Below, in pieces: positions 54,076 to 62,366 of a DNA stretch of 64,000 bases (within the stretch, counting starts at the first letter, position 1; each line of letters starts with the position of its first letter). Source of the stretch: Gemmatimonadetes bacterium SCN 70-22. Its GTDB lineage: Bacteria; Gemmatimonadota; Gemmatimonadetes; Gemmatimonadales; Gemmatimonadaceae. The stretch spans positions 186,001-250,000 of the forward strand of contig MEDZ01000004.1 in the NCBI GenBank assembly GCA_001724275.1. The letters run 5' to 3'. The notes below the pieces were generated by a model. The model was not told the origin of the DNA, did no database searches, and saw only the letters and a program-made list of their open reading frames with translations. Both the position numbers and the translations under genes were made by a program.

Positions 54076-54966
54076 TCACCCCTCGACGTACTCCTCCAGC
54101 TGGTACGACTTCCCATCGTGGCGAGCGTAGCCCCACGCGTGCGTCGCATCGTGCTCGAAGACCAGGAGCCACCGCTCATCCGCCGCACGCGCGAGCAGGC
54201 GCCGCTTCGACTCCAGCGTCACCAGGGGTTCCACGTCGTACCCCATGATCCAGGGGAGCGGGAGGTGAGACACCGTGGGGCAGACGTCGCCCAGGAAGCA
54301 GGCGACGCCCCCCGCCCCGCCCGCGATCAGGACACTCTGGTGATAGGGGACGTGCCCCGGGCTCGACACCACCGAGATCCCCGGCACCACCTCCCCGTCG
54401 CCCTCGAGGAAGTCGAGCTGCCCCGCCGCCAGCAGGGGCTCCCAGTTGTGCGCGAAGTACGACGCGGAGGTGCGCTCGTTGGTGTGGGTCGCATAGTGAT
54501 GCTCGCCGCGCTGCACCACGTAGCGCGCCCGCGGAAAGGCGGGACGCACCGCCCCCGCGCCATCCACCCAGGTGTTCCCCCCTGCGTGGTCGAAGTGGAA
54601 GTGGGTATTGATCACCACGCGCACGTCGCCCGGCGCGAACCCGAGCGACGCCAGCCCATCCTCGAGCCAGGTCCGCCCGTCACGCCCCGCGTTCTCGATC
54701 CCGTAGATGTCGCGGAACTTCTCCCCCTCCTTGTTCCCCACCCCGGTGTCCACGAGGACCAGCCCGTCATCGTGCTCCACCAGCAGGCAGCGCATCCCCA
54801 GCTGGATGCGGTTGCGCTGGTCGGCGGCGATCCGCCGCTCCCAGAGCGGCTTGGGGACCACGCCGAACATGGCCCCGCCGTCCAGCTTCTGCCCACCGGC
54901 CTGGATGGCATGGATGCGGAACCTGCCTAACGTGGTGGTGCGCACGGATGCGGCAATCGCGGACAT
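54076..54966 (-). CDS. metallo-beta-lactamase-fold hydrolase
   Basis: Predicted dinuclear zinc hydrolase, 296 residues from ATG 54966. The HxHxDH motif is THFHFDHAGG, followed by the later ligands in SSPGHVPYHQSV (His), FLGDV (Asp) and FEHDATHAWG (His), and CLLVEHDDGLVLVDTGVG is the first beta-sandwich. The layout resembles N-acyl homoserine lactonases and related lactonase-like hydrolases with no signal peptide. The substrate cannot be named. CGTTAGGC copy at 54925-54932 encodes TLGRF. It follows the exonuclease gene by 10 bases. Confidence 0.85.
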   Translation of the reverse strand: MSAIAASVRTTTLGRFRIHAIQAGGQKLDGGAMFGVVPKPLWERRIAADQRNRIQLGMRCLLVEHDDGLVLVDTGVGNKEGEKFRDIYGIENAGRDGRTWLEDGLASLGFAPGDVRVVINTHFHFDHAGGNTWVDGAGAVRPAFPRARYVVQRGEHHYATHTNERTSASYFAHNWEPLLAAGQLDFLEGDGEVVPGISVVSSPGHVPYHQSVLIAGGAGGVACFLGDVCPTVSHLPLPWIMGYDVEPLVTLESKRRLLARAADERWLLVFEHDATHAWGYARHDGKSYQLEEYVEG

Positions 54967-54976
54967 GACGAAAGGC

Positions 54977-55990
54977 TCAGGTCGTGGGATCGACGTCGAC
55001 GCCGCGCGGGAGGGCCGAGCGGCGCCGGGCGGCCCGCGAGCGCCCCGCCTGCAGCAGGGCCAGGAGCCCCTGCCAGGTGGTGGCCCCGCGCTCTTCCGCC
55101 AGCTGCAGCAGCCGCACCAGGACCTGGGCCGTCGCCAGCGCATCGCCGGCGGCCCGGTGTCGCGCCCCGATGTCGATCCCGAAGTGACGGGTGACCGCGT
55201 CCAGCGAACGACGCGGGAGGTGCGGCAACAGCACGCGCGACAGGCGCACGGTGCACAGCGCCTCGCCGCGCAACACCACCCCGGCCGCGCGTTGGACCTC
55301 GTGCGACACGAATCGCCAGTCGAAGGGCGCGTTGTGCGCCACGAAGACGCGCTCGCGCAGCCGCCCCACCACCTCGCCCGCCACCTGCGGAAAGGGCGGG
55401 GCGGAACGCACCATCTCCTGCGTGATCTGCGTGAGCGCGACGATCGCCGGGGGGATCGGGCGCCCGGGATTCACGAGCGTCTCGTAGCACTCGGTCACCT
55501 CGCCCCGGTCGACGTGCACGATGGCGATCTCGGTCACCCGGTCGCTCAGCGAGGGCGACGTCCCCGTCGTCTCAACGTCCACGACGGCGAAGCGCAGGGC
55601 GCCAAGGGCCACGTCGTCCCCATCGCGCGTGGCCGCCCCTTCCTCGCGGCGCTCGCGCACCGTGCGCGCGCGTCCGGACGCGGCGGGGGCGCGGCCAGGC
55701 GCCCGCGGGGAGAGCATCGCGGGACGTGCCGCCCCCAGGCCGTCGGCCGCAACGCTGGTCGCATCCCCCTGGCAATTGACCAGGGACCATCGCCCCGCGG
55801 CATCACGGGCGAAGTCGGCATGGCGGCCGAACAGCGCCTCCGCGAGACGCTCCGCCACCAGGGGCGGGGCGCTGGGGAGGGCACAGACACGCTCCATGAG
55901 CGCCACCGCATCGAGAGCGCCCCCTGCCAGCGCCTCTCGCGCGCGCAGAAGGAGGAGCGAATCGGGGGTGACGGCTGAGACCCCCCTCAC
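54977..55990 (-). CDS. DnaQ-like 3'-5' exonuclease
   Basis: DEDDh exonuclease, 337 residues with GTG start. Residues 1 to about 130 are poorly conserved and may be a small helical N-terminal domain (LVAERLAEALFGRHADFAR). From about 134 the exonuclease fold appears: FAVVDVETTGTSP (Exo I), VFVAHNAPFDWRFV (Exo II) and RHRAAGDALATAQVLVRLL (Exo III with the catalytic His and Asp). It could be a polymerase III epsilon-like proofreader or a repair nuclease; without polymerase context this is unresolved. The exact start is uncertain. Confidence 0.8.
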   Translation of the reverse strand: MRGVSAVTPDSLLLLRAREALAGGALDAVALMERVCALPSAPPLVAERLAEALFGRHADFARDAAGRWSLVNCQGDATSVAADGLGAARPAMLSPRAPGRAPAASGRARTVRERREEGAATRDGDDVALGALRFAVVDVETTGTSPSLSDRVTEIAIVHVDRGEVTECYETLVNPGRPIPPAIVALTQITQEMVRSAPPFPQVAGEVVGRLRERVFVAHNAPFDWRFVSHEVQRAAGVVLRGEALCTVRLSRVLLPHLPRRSLDAVTRHFGIDIGARHRAAGDALATAQVLVRLLQLAEERGATTWQGLLALLQAGRSRAARRRSALPRGVDVDPTT

Positions 55991-56025
55991 CCGCGCGCCT
56001 CGCGGCTGGCCGTGGCGCAGCTGTC

Positions 56026-56080
56026 GGTCGCACCGGTGCCGGTCGCACCGGTGCCGGTCGCACCGGTGCCGGTCGCGCGG
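56026..56080. repeat. 15-bp tandem repeats flanked by 12-bp direct repeats
   Basis: Three exact copies of GGTCGCACCGGTGCC (56026-56070) and a partial fourth, flanked by CGCGGCTGGCCG at 56001-56012 and 56077-56088. The unit contains the palindrome ACCGGT. It sits between the exonuclease and rex. Confidence 0.9.
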
Positions 56081-56160
56081 CTGGCCGAGTCGTCGTGGAC
56101 GATCATGCGGACAAAGTAAGTCGCCGCGTCCCGTCTAGTCTGGTTTCCTGAACGCGTGTA

Positions 56161-56182
56161 GCTTGTGAATGAATTCACAAGC
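56161..56182 (+). promoter_or_regulatory. Rex operator (ROP site) over the rex promoter
   Basis: TTGTGAATGAATTCACAA (56163-56180) matches the published Rex consensus TTGTGAA-N4-TTCACAA exactly, and one extra GC pair on each side makes 9-bp arms. A TAGCTT -10-like hexamer lies at 56159-56164, so the operator would cover the transcription start. It implies autoregulation of rex by the NADH/NAD+ ratio. Confidence 0.9.
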
Positions 56183-56197
56183 CCGCAGAACGTTCAC

Positions 56198-56839
56198 GTG
56201 AAGCGCATCGCCGACAGCACGGTCCGCCGCCTCTCCATCTACCTCCGGTTCCTCGAGGATTCGGTCGCCCGCGGCATCCGGACCATCTCGTCCGACGACT
56301 TGGCCCGCCGGGGTGGCACCACCTCCGCCCAGGTGCGCAAGGACCTGTCCTTCTTCGGCTCCTTCGGCAAGCGCGGCCTCGGCTATCCGGCACAGGAGCT
56401 CACCGCCGCCCTTCGCGACATCCTCGGCCTGGGTCGCGCCTGGCGCGTCATCATCATCGGCGCGGGAAAGATCGGAACGGCACTGGTGCAGCATCACGGC
56501 TTCCGGCAGCGCGGCTTCGAGATCGTGGGGATGTACGACGCGGACGCGCGCAAGATCGGGAGCACATGGGACGGACTCGTCGTGCGCGATATCCGCCAGG
56601 TGGAAGGCGACCTCGTGCAGGCGCCCCCGGACATCGCGGTGCTCACGGTCCCCGGCGAACAGGCCCAAGGGGTCGCGGATCGCCTCGTCGCCGCCGGGGT
56701 CAAGGCCTTCCTCAACTTCGCCCCCGTCCAGCTGCATCTCCCCAGCGAGGTGACGGTGCGCAACGTCAACCTCGCGATGGAGCTCGAGGGGCTGAGCTAC
56801 GCGCTGGCCAACCGCGAGCGCAACGGCGCCGACGACTGA
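56198..56839 (+). CDS. rex: redox-sensing transcriptional repressor Rex
   Basis: NADH-responsive repressor of fermentation and respiration genes. The 213-residue product has an N-terminal winged helix (KRIADSTVRRLSIYLRFLEDSVARG, DDLARRGGTTSAQVRKDLSFFGSFGKRGLGY) and a Rossmann domain with VIIIGAGKIGTALVQHHGF. The C-terminal swapped helix is ELEGLSYALANRER. I use the GTG at 56198: this start lines up with Rex N termini such as Thermus, and the earlier in-frame GTG at 56165 lies inside the operator, ahead of the likely transcription start. Monocistronic; candidate targets may include pta and other genes but no further operators were spotted in this window. Confidence 0.93.
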   Translation: MKRIADSTVRRLSIYLRFLEDSVARGIRTISSDDLARRGGTTSAQVRKDLSFFGSFGKRGLGYPAQELTAALRDILGLGRAWRVIIIGAGKIGTALVQHHGFRQRGFEIVGMYDADARKIGSTWDGLVVRDIRQVEGDLVQAPPDIAVLTVPGEQAQGVADRLVAAGVKAFLNFAPVQLHLPSEVTVRNVNLAMELEGLSYALANRERNGADD

Positions 56840-56842
56840 CGG

Positions 56843-56922
56843 CGCCGACGACGGACCGCGCTGACGACCAACCGCGCCGACGACGGACCGCGCTGACGAC
56901 CAACGGCGCCGACGACGGGCCG
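56843..56922. repeat. 32-bp (16-bp half-unit) degenerate tandem repeats after rex
   Basis: Two and a half units of about 32 bp starting GCGCCGACGACGGACC, each made of two similar 16-bp halves, run from the end of rex to the end of rsmA. The last rex codons (GGCGCCGACGAC) match the unit too, so the array may have grown from the coding end. Confidence 0.8.
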
Positions 56923-56925
56923 CGC

Positions 56926-57744
56926 CTAACGCGGGAGCGCGCCGGCGGCTCGCAGGAGCCGCGCGAACGCCTCGGGCCCCAGCGTCTCGGGGCGCGCCGT
57001 CGCCTCGATCCCGCAGGCGCCGAGGAGCGCCTCCGCACCTTCGCCCCCCAGGTCGTACAGGGCGCGTACCACGCGGCGCATCTGCTTGCGCCGCTGCCCG
57101 AAGGCCCCTTGCACCAGGCGGGAGAACGGCGCTTCCTCCTCGGGGGTGACGACCGGGTCGGGGCGCGGGGTCAGGCGCAGGATCGCGGAATCCACCTTGG
57201 GGCGCGGATGGAAGGCCCCGGCCGGGACGCGGGCGACGAGCTCCGCGCGGGCGAGCGCCTGGACGTTGGCCGACAGCGCCCCGTAGGCATCGCTCCCCGG
57301 CGGGGCGGCCACGCGCTCCGCCACTTCCCGCTGCACGAGGAAGACCATGCGCGACGGACGCGGGGAGCGAAGCGCCTGGAAGATGATCGGCGTGGTGATG
57401 TAGTACGGGACGTTCCCCACCAGCGCCCATGCTCCCTCCGCCAGCGCGGGGAGCGACAGGTCGAGGACGTCCCCCTCGACGATGCGCACGTGTGGACTGG
57501 CCGCGTATCGCGCTCGCAGCACGGGGACGAGCAGCGTGTCGACCTCGATGGCCACCAGCCGCTCGGCCCGGTCGACGAGGAGGTCGGTGAGTGCGCCGCG
57601 TCCGGGACCGATCTCGATGATCGTCTCCCCCGGCTGCGGATCGACGGCGTCGGCGATGCGCTCCAGGGTGCGCCGGTCGGTGAGGAAGTGCTGCCCCAAC
57701 CGCTTGCGCGGCGGGGGGAGCGGCGAGGGGCGGCGACCGTGCAT
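56926..57744 (-). CDS. rsmA: 16S rRNA dimethyladenosine transferase (KsgA)
   Basis: Dimethylates A1518 and A1519 of 16S rRNA. Start at ATG 57744-57742; 272 residues. Motifs: KRLGQHFLTDRRTLERI, the SAM loop IIEIGPGRGALTDLLV, VEGDVLDLSL, the catalytic VGNVPYYITTPIIF and a C-terminal helical domain FGQRRKQMRRVV. The stop TAG lies in a CGTTAGGC octamer (56924-56931). It lies 20 bases after the phosphatase gene and converges with rex. Confidence 0.95.
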   Translation of the reverse strand: MHGRRPSPLPPPRKRLGQHFLTDRRTLERIADAVDPQPGETIIEIGPGRGALTDLLVDRAERLVAIEVDTLLVPVLRARYAASPHVRIVEGDVLDLSLPALAEGAWALVGNVPYYITTPIIFQALRSPRPSRMVFLVQREVAERVAAPPGSDAYGALSANVQALARAELVARVPAGAFHPRPKVDSAILRLTPRPDPVVTPEEEAPFSRLVQGAFGQRRKQMRRVVRALYDLGGEGAEALLGACGIEATARPETLGPEAFARLLRAAGALPR

Positions 57745-57764
57745 GGCGGCGCGCTGGTGGCGCG

Positions 57765-59366
57765 CTAGCTGCGCGCGATGAGGAGCGTGAGGTCGTCGCG
57801 CCGGATCGTGTCGCCCGTGTGCGCCTGCAGCGTGGCGAAGACACGCTCCACGACGAGCGCCGGGCGCTCGCGCCGGGCGGCGCGCACGACGTCCAGCACC
57901 TTCCGCTCGCCAAGGCGCGCGTCCAGGCGGTTGCGCGCATCGGAAATCCCGTCGGTGAAGAGGAGGAGCAGGTCCTGCGCTCGCTGCCAGGGGCGCTCGA
58001 GCGCCGACGGGTGCTGGGCGCTCATGCCTAACGGGGGATCGAGGGCGGCCAGGCGCTCCACGGTCCCGTCGCCGGCGACGACGAAGGCGTGCGGGTGCCC
58101 GGCGTTGGCGTACCGCAGCGTCCCGCGCGCGGGATCGATCACGGCGTAGAACACGGAGATGAACATTTCCGTGCTCTCCAGCTCCTCGCGAAGCGTGGCC
58201 AGCAGCGCGTTGAGCATCTCGGCGGGGTCGACGGTCGTCTGGGCGTGGATCGACGAGGCGCTCATGACGAGCGCCATGATGAGGGCGGCGCGGTAGCCAT
58301 GGCTCGAGACGTCGCCGATCATCACCCCCGTGCGCCCGCCCCCGAGGCGGAAGAGGTGGTAGAAATCGCCGCCGACGCTGTCGGCGGGGACGACGCGTGC
58401 CGACACCTGTGCCTCGGGCGCGAAGAGCGCGGTGTCGGGGAGGAGCTTCATTTGCAGGTCGTGCGCCAGCTGCATCTCCTGCTGCAGGCGCTGCTGGGCC
58501 AGCGACGACCGCACCAGGCGCGCATTCTGGATCGCCGTCCCGATCTGCGTGGCGATGGCGGTGACGAGCTTCTCGTCGCCGGCGCTGAACGGCTCGCCGC
58601 TCCGGCGCTCGGCGAGGTTCACCACCCCGAGGGGGATGGCCCCGTGAGGATTGGGGTTCGTCCAGAGGATGGGGACCGAGAGGAACGCCCCGCGGCAGTA
58701 GAGCGACTCGGCCGCGCACGGCGAGTCGCCGTCCTCGAGGAGGAGGGCACGCTGCTCGCGGAAGACGCGGGCCGAGACGCTGGTCGGGTCGTGGATCCCG
58801 ACCGGAGGGGCGTCGCCGGCCTCGAAGCCGAGGGCAGTCACCACCTGCAGGGTGTCGGTGACGCGGTCGTGCACGAGGATGGCGGCGCGGCGCGCCCCGA
58901 CCGTCTCGCAGATCTCGGTCAGGATGCGCGAGGCCGCCTCCTCCAGCGAGACCGTGCGCCCCAGGATCTCGCTGGTCGTGTAGAGGAGGTTGATCTCCTC
59001 GTATCGCTCGGCCAGCTCGTAGGCCGCGTGCTCGACCTCCAGCGCCGATTGGAAGAAATGCCCAACGATGGGCAGCAGGAACTCGAGGCACGCGGCCGGT
59101 TCGGTGCGCTGCCCCGTGCACGGCCCCACCGTCACCCATGCGCGCCGCGGACCGGGGACCGCCCCGGCGAGGAGGATCCCCTCATCGGTCTCGATCTCTG
59201 CCGGCGGCCCTCCCGGGACGAGGAGCTCGAGCACGCGCGGCACGGCGTCGTGCCAGTCGCCCACCTCGGCGACGATGGGCGTGCCCTCACCCACCTGGGT
59301 CCAGACGACGGCGTTCACGCCGGTCACATCCCGGAATCGCTCCAGGATCGGGACGAGTTCCTTCAC
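57765..59366 (-). CDS. RsbU-type PP2C phosphatase with GAF domain
   Basis: Likely activates a partner switch by dephosphorylating the STAS antagonist. Start GTG 59366 overlaps the RsbW stop by GTGA; 533 residues. Residues about 1-130 are unassigned. About 150-300 is a GAF domain (LLYTTSEILGRTVSLEEAASRILTEIC, AIATQIGTAIQNARLV), followed by a short coiled coil (QQRLQQEMQLAHDLQMKLLP). The SpoIIE-type phosphatase follows (DSVGGDFYHLFRLGGGRTGVMIGDVSSHGYRAALIMAL and TLRYANAGHP, LLLFTDGISDARN) with the metal-binding Asp residues. The sensed ligand is unknown. A CGTTAGGC copy at 58026-58033. Confidence 0.88.
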   Translation of the reverse strand: MKELVPILERFRDVTGVNAVVWTQVGEGTPIVAEVGDWHDAVPRVLELLVPGGPPAEIETDEGILLAGAVPGPRRAWVTVGPCTGQRTEPAACLEFLLPIVGHFFQSALEVEHAAYELAERYEEINLLYTTSEILGRTVSLEEAASRILTEICETVGARRAAILVHDRVTDTLQVVTALGFEAGDAPPVGIHDPTSVSARVFREQRALLLEDGDSPCAAESLYCRGAFLSVPILWTNPNPHGAIPLGVVNLAERRSGEPFSAGDEKLVTAIATQIGTAIQNARLVRSSLAQQRLQQEMQLAHDLQMKLLPDTALFAPEAQVSARVVPADSVGGDFYHLFRLGGGRTGVMIGDVSSHGYRAALIMALVMSASSIHAQTTVDPAEMLNALLATLREELESTEMFISVFYAVIDPARGTLRYANAGHPHAFVVAGDGTVERLAALDPPLGMSAQHPSALERPWQRAQDLLLLFTDGISDARNRLDARLGERKVLDVVRAARRERPALVVERVFATLQAHTGDTIRRDDLTLLIARS

Positions 59367-59824
59367 GGGCGGTGCAGCGTGAGGCGCACGACCTGGCCGC
59401 CATCGGTGAAGCACTCCACGCGATCCATGAGGCGCGTCATCAGGAAGAGCCCGCGCCCCGCTTCGCTCTCCAGCTGCTCCGGGTCGGTGGGGTCGTGGAA
59501 GCAGGTCGCGAAGTCGAAACCACTCCCCTCGTCGGAGACTTCCATCACCAGGGCGCGCTCGCTCACCGCGGCGCGGACCCGTACCCCCTTGGTGGCGTCC
59601 TCGCGATTGCCATAGAGGATCGCGTTGGCGATCGCCTCGGTGAGGGCGACCGGGACCTGCAGGTTGTACGCGCGTGGCGGGAAGGCGAGTTCCGCGCACC
59701 CACGCGCCACTACCCCCACGACCTGCTCGATGTATCGCAGGTCGGAAGGGATCCGCACGTCGAGGGGGAGGCCGGCCCCGACGAGGACGTCGTCGAGGGC
59801 CGCGTAATCGTCGAGCTCGCTCAT
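59363..59824 (-). CDS. RsbW-type serine kinase anti-sigma factor
   Basis: GHKL-fold kinase that binds a sigma factor or phosphorylates its antagonist. From ATG 59824 the product is 153 residues with the N box VALTEAIANAILYGNRE, the G1 box MEVSDEGSGFDF and GRGLFLMTRLMDRVE. It is followed by the phosphatase (GTGA) and preceded by RsbV after 91 bases that carry a hairpin (59888-59909). No sigma factor gene is adjacent. Confidence 0.9.
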   Translation of the reverse strand: MSELDDYAALDDVLVGAGLPLDVRIPSDLRYIEQVVGVVARGCAELAFPPRAYNLQVPVALTEAIANAILYGNREDATKGVRVRAAVSERALVMEVSDEGSGFDFATCFHDPTDPEQLESEAGRGLFLMTRLMDRVECFTDGGQVVRLTLHRP

Positions 59825-59887
59825 CACTGGGAAAACGCGCGTCGCGGGGCCGAGGTCACGCCGATGACCCCCGGCAACGGAGGGAGA

Positions 59888-59909
59888 GGCGCCGGGAAGC
59901 TCCGGCGCC
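59888..59909 (-). other. hairpin between RsbV and RsbW genes
   Basis: An 8-bp perfect stem GGCGCCGG/CCGGCGCC (59888-59895, 59902-59909) with a 6-nt loop lies just after the RsbV stop. It may lower RsbW and phosphatase expression relative to RsbV, a common need in such modules. Confidence 0.45.
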
Positions 59910-59915
59910 GGCTGG

Positions 59916-60248
59916 TCAGAGGTTGCCGAGCGCCTCGTCGCGACTGCCGGCGATATGGAAGAGCGTGTCGAGCTTGGTGAGCTCGAACAGGGTCTTGAGG
60001 TCCTCGTTGAGGCTCGCCAGGCGCAACTCGCCTCCCGCCTCGCGGATCTTCTTGGAGAGGGAGACGAGGACACCGAGTCCCGAGCTGTCGATGTAGCCGG
60101 TCTGGCTGAAATCCACCAGGAACTTGCGCTCACCGCGCTCGAGCTCGTCGAGCACCTTCTGCTTCAGTTCCTGCCGGTTGCCGACGATCAACTGCCCTTC
60201 CACATCCACGATGCACACGTCACCCTGCTTCTTGATTGCGAAGCTCAT
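59916..60248 (-). CDS. STAS-domain anti-anti-sigma factor (RsbV type)
   Basis: The 110-residue product is one STAS domain with [23 protein letters not shown] and the phosphorylatable serine in [22 protein letters not shown]. When dephosphorylated it should bind the RsbW-like kinase. It starts inside the pta stop (ATGA), so it is transcribed with pta. Confidence 0.92.
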   Translation of the reverse strand: MSFAIKKQGDVCIVDVEGQLIVGNRQELKQKVLDELERGERKFLVDFSQTGYIDSSGLGVLVSLSKKIREAGGELRLASLNEDLKTLFELTKLDTLFHIAGSRDEALGNL

Positions 60249-61276
60249 GCGAGATCTCCAGGAAGTCCGCCGCGGCCGGCCTCGGGACGCCGCGCCTGCA
60301 ATGCGGTGACCGCAGCAACGTTGATAATGTCGTCGACCGACGCGCCTCGCGACAGGTCGTTGCAGGGGCGCGCCAGCCCCTGCAGGATCGGCCCGATCGC
60401 CGCCGCCCCCGCCAGCCGCTCGACGAGCTTGTACGCGATGTTGCCGGCGTCGAGTGACGGGAAGACGAGGACGTTGGCCCGTCCCGCGACCTCACTCCCG
60501 GGCGCCTTGCGCGCGGCGACCTCGGCCATGAGGGCGGCGTCGCCCTGCAGCTCCCCATCCACCGTGAGCGTGGGGGCCCGCTCTCGCACCAGGGCCAGCG
60601 CGGCGCGCACCCGATCCACCGACTCCGACGCCGCGCTCCCCCGGGTGCTGAACGACAGGAACGCCACCACCGGCTCGTCGCCGACGATCCGCGCGCGGTC
60701 GCGGGCGGCGGCGATCGCGATATCGGCCAGCTGCTCGGCGGTCGGCGCCGGGACCACCGCGCAGTCGGTGAAGGTCAGCACCTCGCGGTTGCCGCCGCGA
60801 AACGGGGCGACGTCCATGTAGAAGGCGCTCGAGACGGTACGCTGCCCCTCGGCCGTCCCCACCAGCCGGAGCGCCGCGCGCAGGACCTCGGCCGTGGTGA
60901 GGACGCATCCGGCCACGCACCCATCGACCGCCTCCTGCCTGACGAGCCCCATGGCGAAGTGAAGCGGCGTCGTGGCGAGTCGCTCGATCTCCTCCCTCGG
61001 GACGCCCTTCCCGCGCAGCCGCTCGGCCAGCGCATCGGCCGTGAGCGTCCGACGGGGATCGGTCGCCGGGTCGACGGCCTCGACCCCCAGGCGAGCGACG
61101 GCGCCGCGGTCGGCGGCGGGGTCCAGCACCAGCACGGGCTCGACGATCCCCGTCTCGCGCAGCGCCGCCGCCGCCGCCAACACCCGCGGATCGCCCGACT
61201 CGGGAAAGGCGATGCGCGCCCGACCCGCCGCCGCCCGGCGGCGCAGCGCGGTGACGAACCACTCCTCCCGGCCCAT
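60245..61276 (-). CDS. pta: phosphate acetyltransferase
   Basis: Interconverts acetyl-CoA and acetyl phosphate. The 343-residue product corresponds to the single-domain Pta (as in Gram-positives), with [54 protein letters not shown] and [48 protein letters not shown] phosphate butyryltransferase is less likely given the C-terminal block. No ackA is adjacent. The coaD stop lies in a CGTTAGGC octamer (61277-61284) that abuts the pta ATG. Confidence 0.93.
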   Translation of the reverse strand: MGREEWFVTALRRRAAAGRARIAFPESGDPRVLAAAAALRETGIVEPVLVLDPAADRGAVARLGVEAVDPATDPRRTLTADALAERLRGKGVPREEIERLATTPLHFAMGLVRQEAVDGCVAGCVLTTAEVLRAALRLVGTAEGQRTVSSAFYMDVAPFRGGNREVLTFTDCAVVPAPTAEQLADIAIAAARDRARIVGDEPVVAFLSFSTRGSAASESVDRVRAALALVRERAPTLTVDGELQGDAALMAEVAARKAPGSEVAGRANVLVFPSLDAGNIAYKLVERLAGAAAIGPILQGLARPCNDLSRGASVDDIINVAAVTALQARRPEAGRGGLPGDLA

Positions 61277-61278
61277 GC

Positions 61279-61764
61279 CTAACGCTGGGCGAACTTCCGG
61301 CGAAGCGCCTCGGCCACCGTGGGGTGCACGAGCCCCTCCAGGTTCCCCCCGAAGCGCGCCACCTCGCGCACGAGCGACGCGCTGATGTACGTCGTGTCGA
61401 GCGACGGGACCATGAACACCGTCTCCTGCTCCGGCGAGAGGTGCCGGTTCATGAGCGCCATCTGGTACTCGTACTCGAAGTCGCTCACGGCGCGAAGCCC
61501 GCGAATGAAGAGGCGCGCTCCCATCTGGCGCGCGAAGTCGACGAGGAGTCCCTGGAACTGGTGCACCTCGATGCGCCCATCGTGCCCCACGGCCGCCCGG
61601 ATGAACTCGGCGCGCTCCTCGAAGGTGAACAACGGTTGCTTGGACACGTTGACCGCGATGGCGACGATGAGGCGGTCGACGTAGCCGAGGCTGCGGCGAA
61701 TCAGGTCCTCGTGCCCGCGGGTGAGGGGGTCGAACGAGCCGGCGTAGATGGCGACGCGAGGCAT
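61279..61764 (-). CDS. coaD: phosphopantetheine adenylyltransferase
   Basis: Penultimate step of coenzyme A synthesis. From ATG 61764 the product is 161 residues: [23 protein letters not shown] with the T/HxGH nucleotide motif, [43 protein letters not shown] and [17 protein letters not shown]. The length is typical. It follows rsmD, a widespread pair. Confidence 0.96.
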   Translation of the reverse strand: MPRVAIYAGSFDPLTRGHEDLIRRSLGYVDRLIVAIAVNVSKQPLFTFEERAEFIRAAVGHDGRIEVHQFQGLLVDFARQMGARLFIRGLRAVSDFEYEYQMALMNRHLSPEQETVFMVPSLDTTYISASLVREVARFGGNLEGLVHPTVAEALRRKFAQR

Positions 61765-61801
61765 GCGCAGGGGGTTGGGAGGGCGATCTCGCCGGGGAAT
61801 T

Positions 61802-62356
61802 CTAACCCCCGCCGACCTCGCCGCCATCGTCCTGGACGGGCGCGCGGCGATAGAGGGTGACTGCGGTCCCGCCGTAGGTGCGCGTGTCGCCCCCCGGCGG
61901 CATCGCCTCGTGCACGTCGTGCTCGACACCGAGGACGTTCGCGAACGGGAGCTCCCGCCATGCCTCGGCCAGTCGCGGGGCGAGCCCCAGGTTGTACGGG
62001 GGGTCGGCGAAGGCGATGTCGTATGCCCCGGCCGGGAGCTTGTGGACGAAGCGCAGCGCGTCGCCGCGGTGCAGCGTGACGAGCGGCGTGGCGCCCAGCG
62101 CCTCCACGTTCTCCCGGATGGCCCGCAGCGAGGGCGCGGCGAGCTCCACGAAGTCGCACGACGCGGCGCCGCGCGACAGCGCCTCGAGACCGAGGGCCCC
62201 CGAACCGGCGAACAGGTCCACGACACGGGCCCCGGGGATCGCCGGGTGCAGGATGCTCATCCACGCCTCGCGCGCGCGGTCCCCCGTGGGGCGGACCCGC
62301 GCATCCCGCGGCGCCTTGATGGTGCGTCCGCGCCACCGGCCGGCAATGATGCGCAC
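61802..62356 (-). CDS. rsmD: 16S rRNA m2G966 methyltransferase
   Basis: Methylates G966 of 16S rRNA. The 184-residue product has [51 protein letters not shown] and the catalytic DPPYNLG. The C-terminal 15 residues ([11 protein letters not shown]) are low complexity. It precedes coaD and lies 10 bases after recJ. Confidence 0.94.
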   Translation of the reverse strand: MRIIAGRWRGRTIKAPRDARVRPTGDRAREAWMSILHPAIPGARVVDLFAGSGALGLEALSRGAASCDFVELAAPSLRAIRENVEALGATPLVTLHRGDALRFVHKLPAGAYDIAFADPPYNLGLAPRLAEAWRELPFANVLGVEHDVHEAMPPGGDTRTYGGTAVTLYRRAPVQDDGGEVGGG

Positions 62357-62366
62357 GGGTGCGTCG

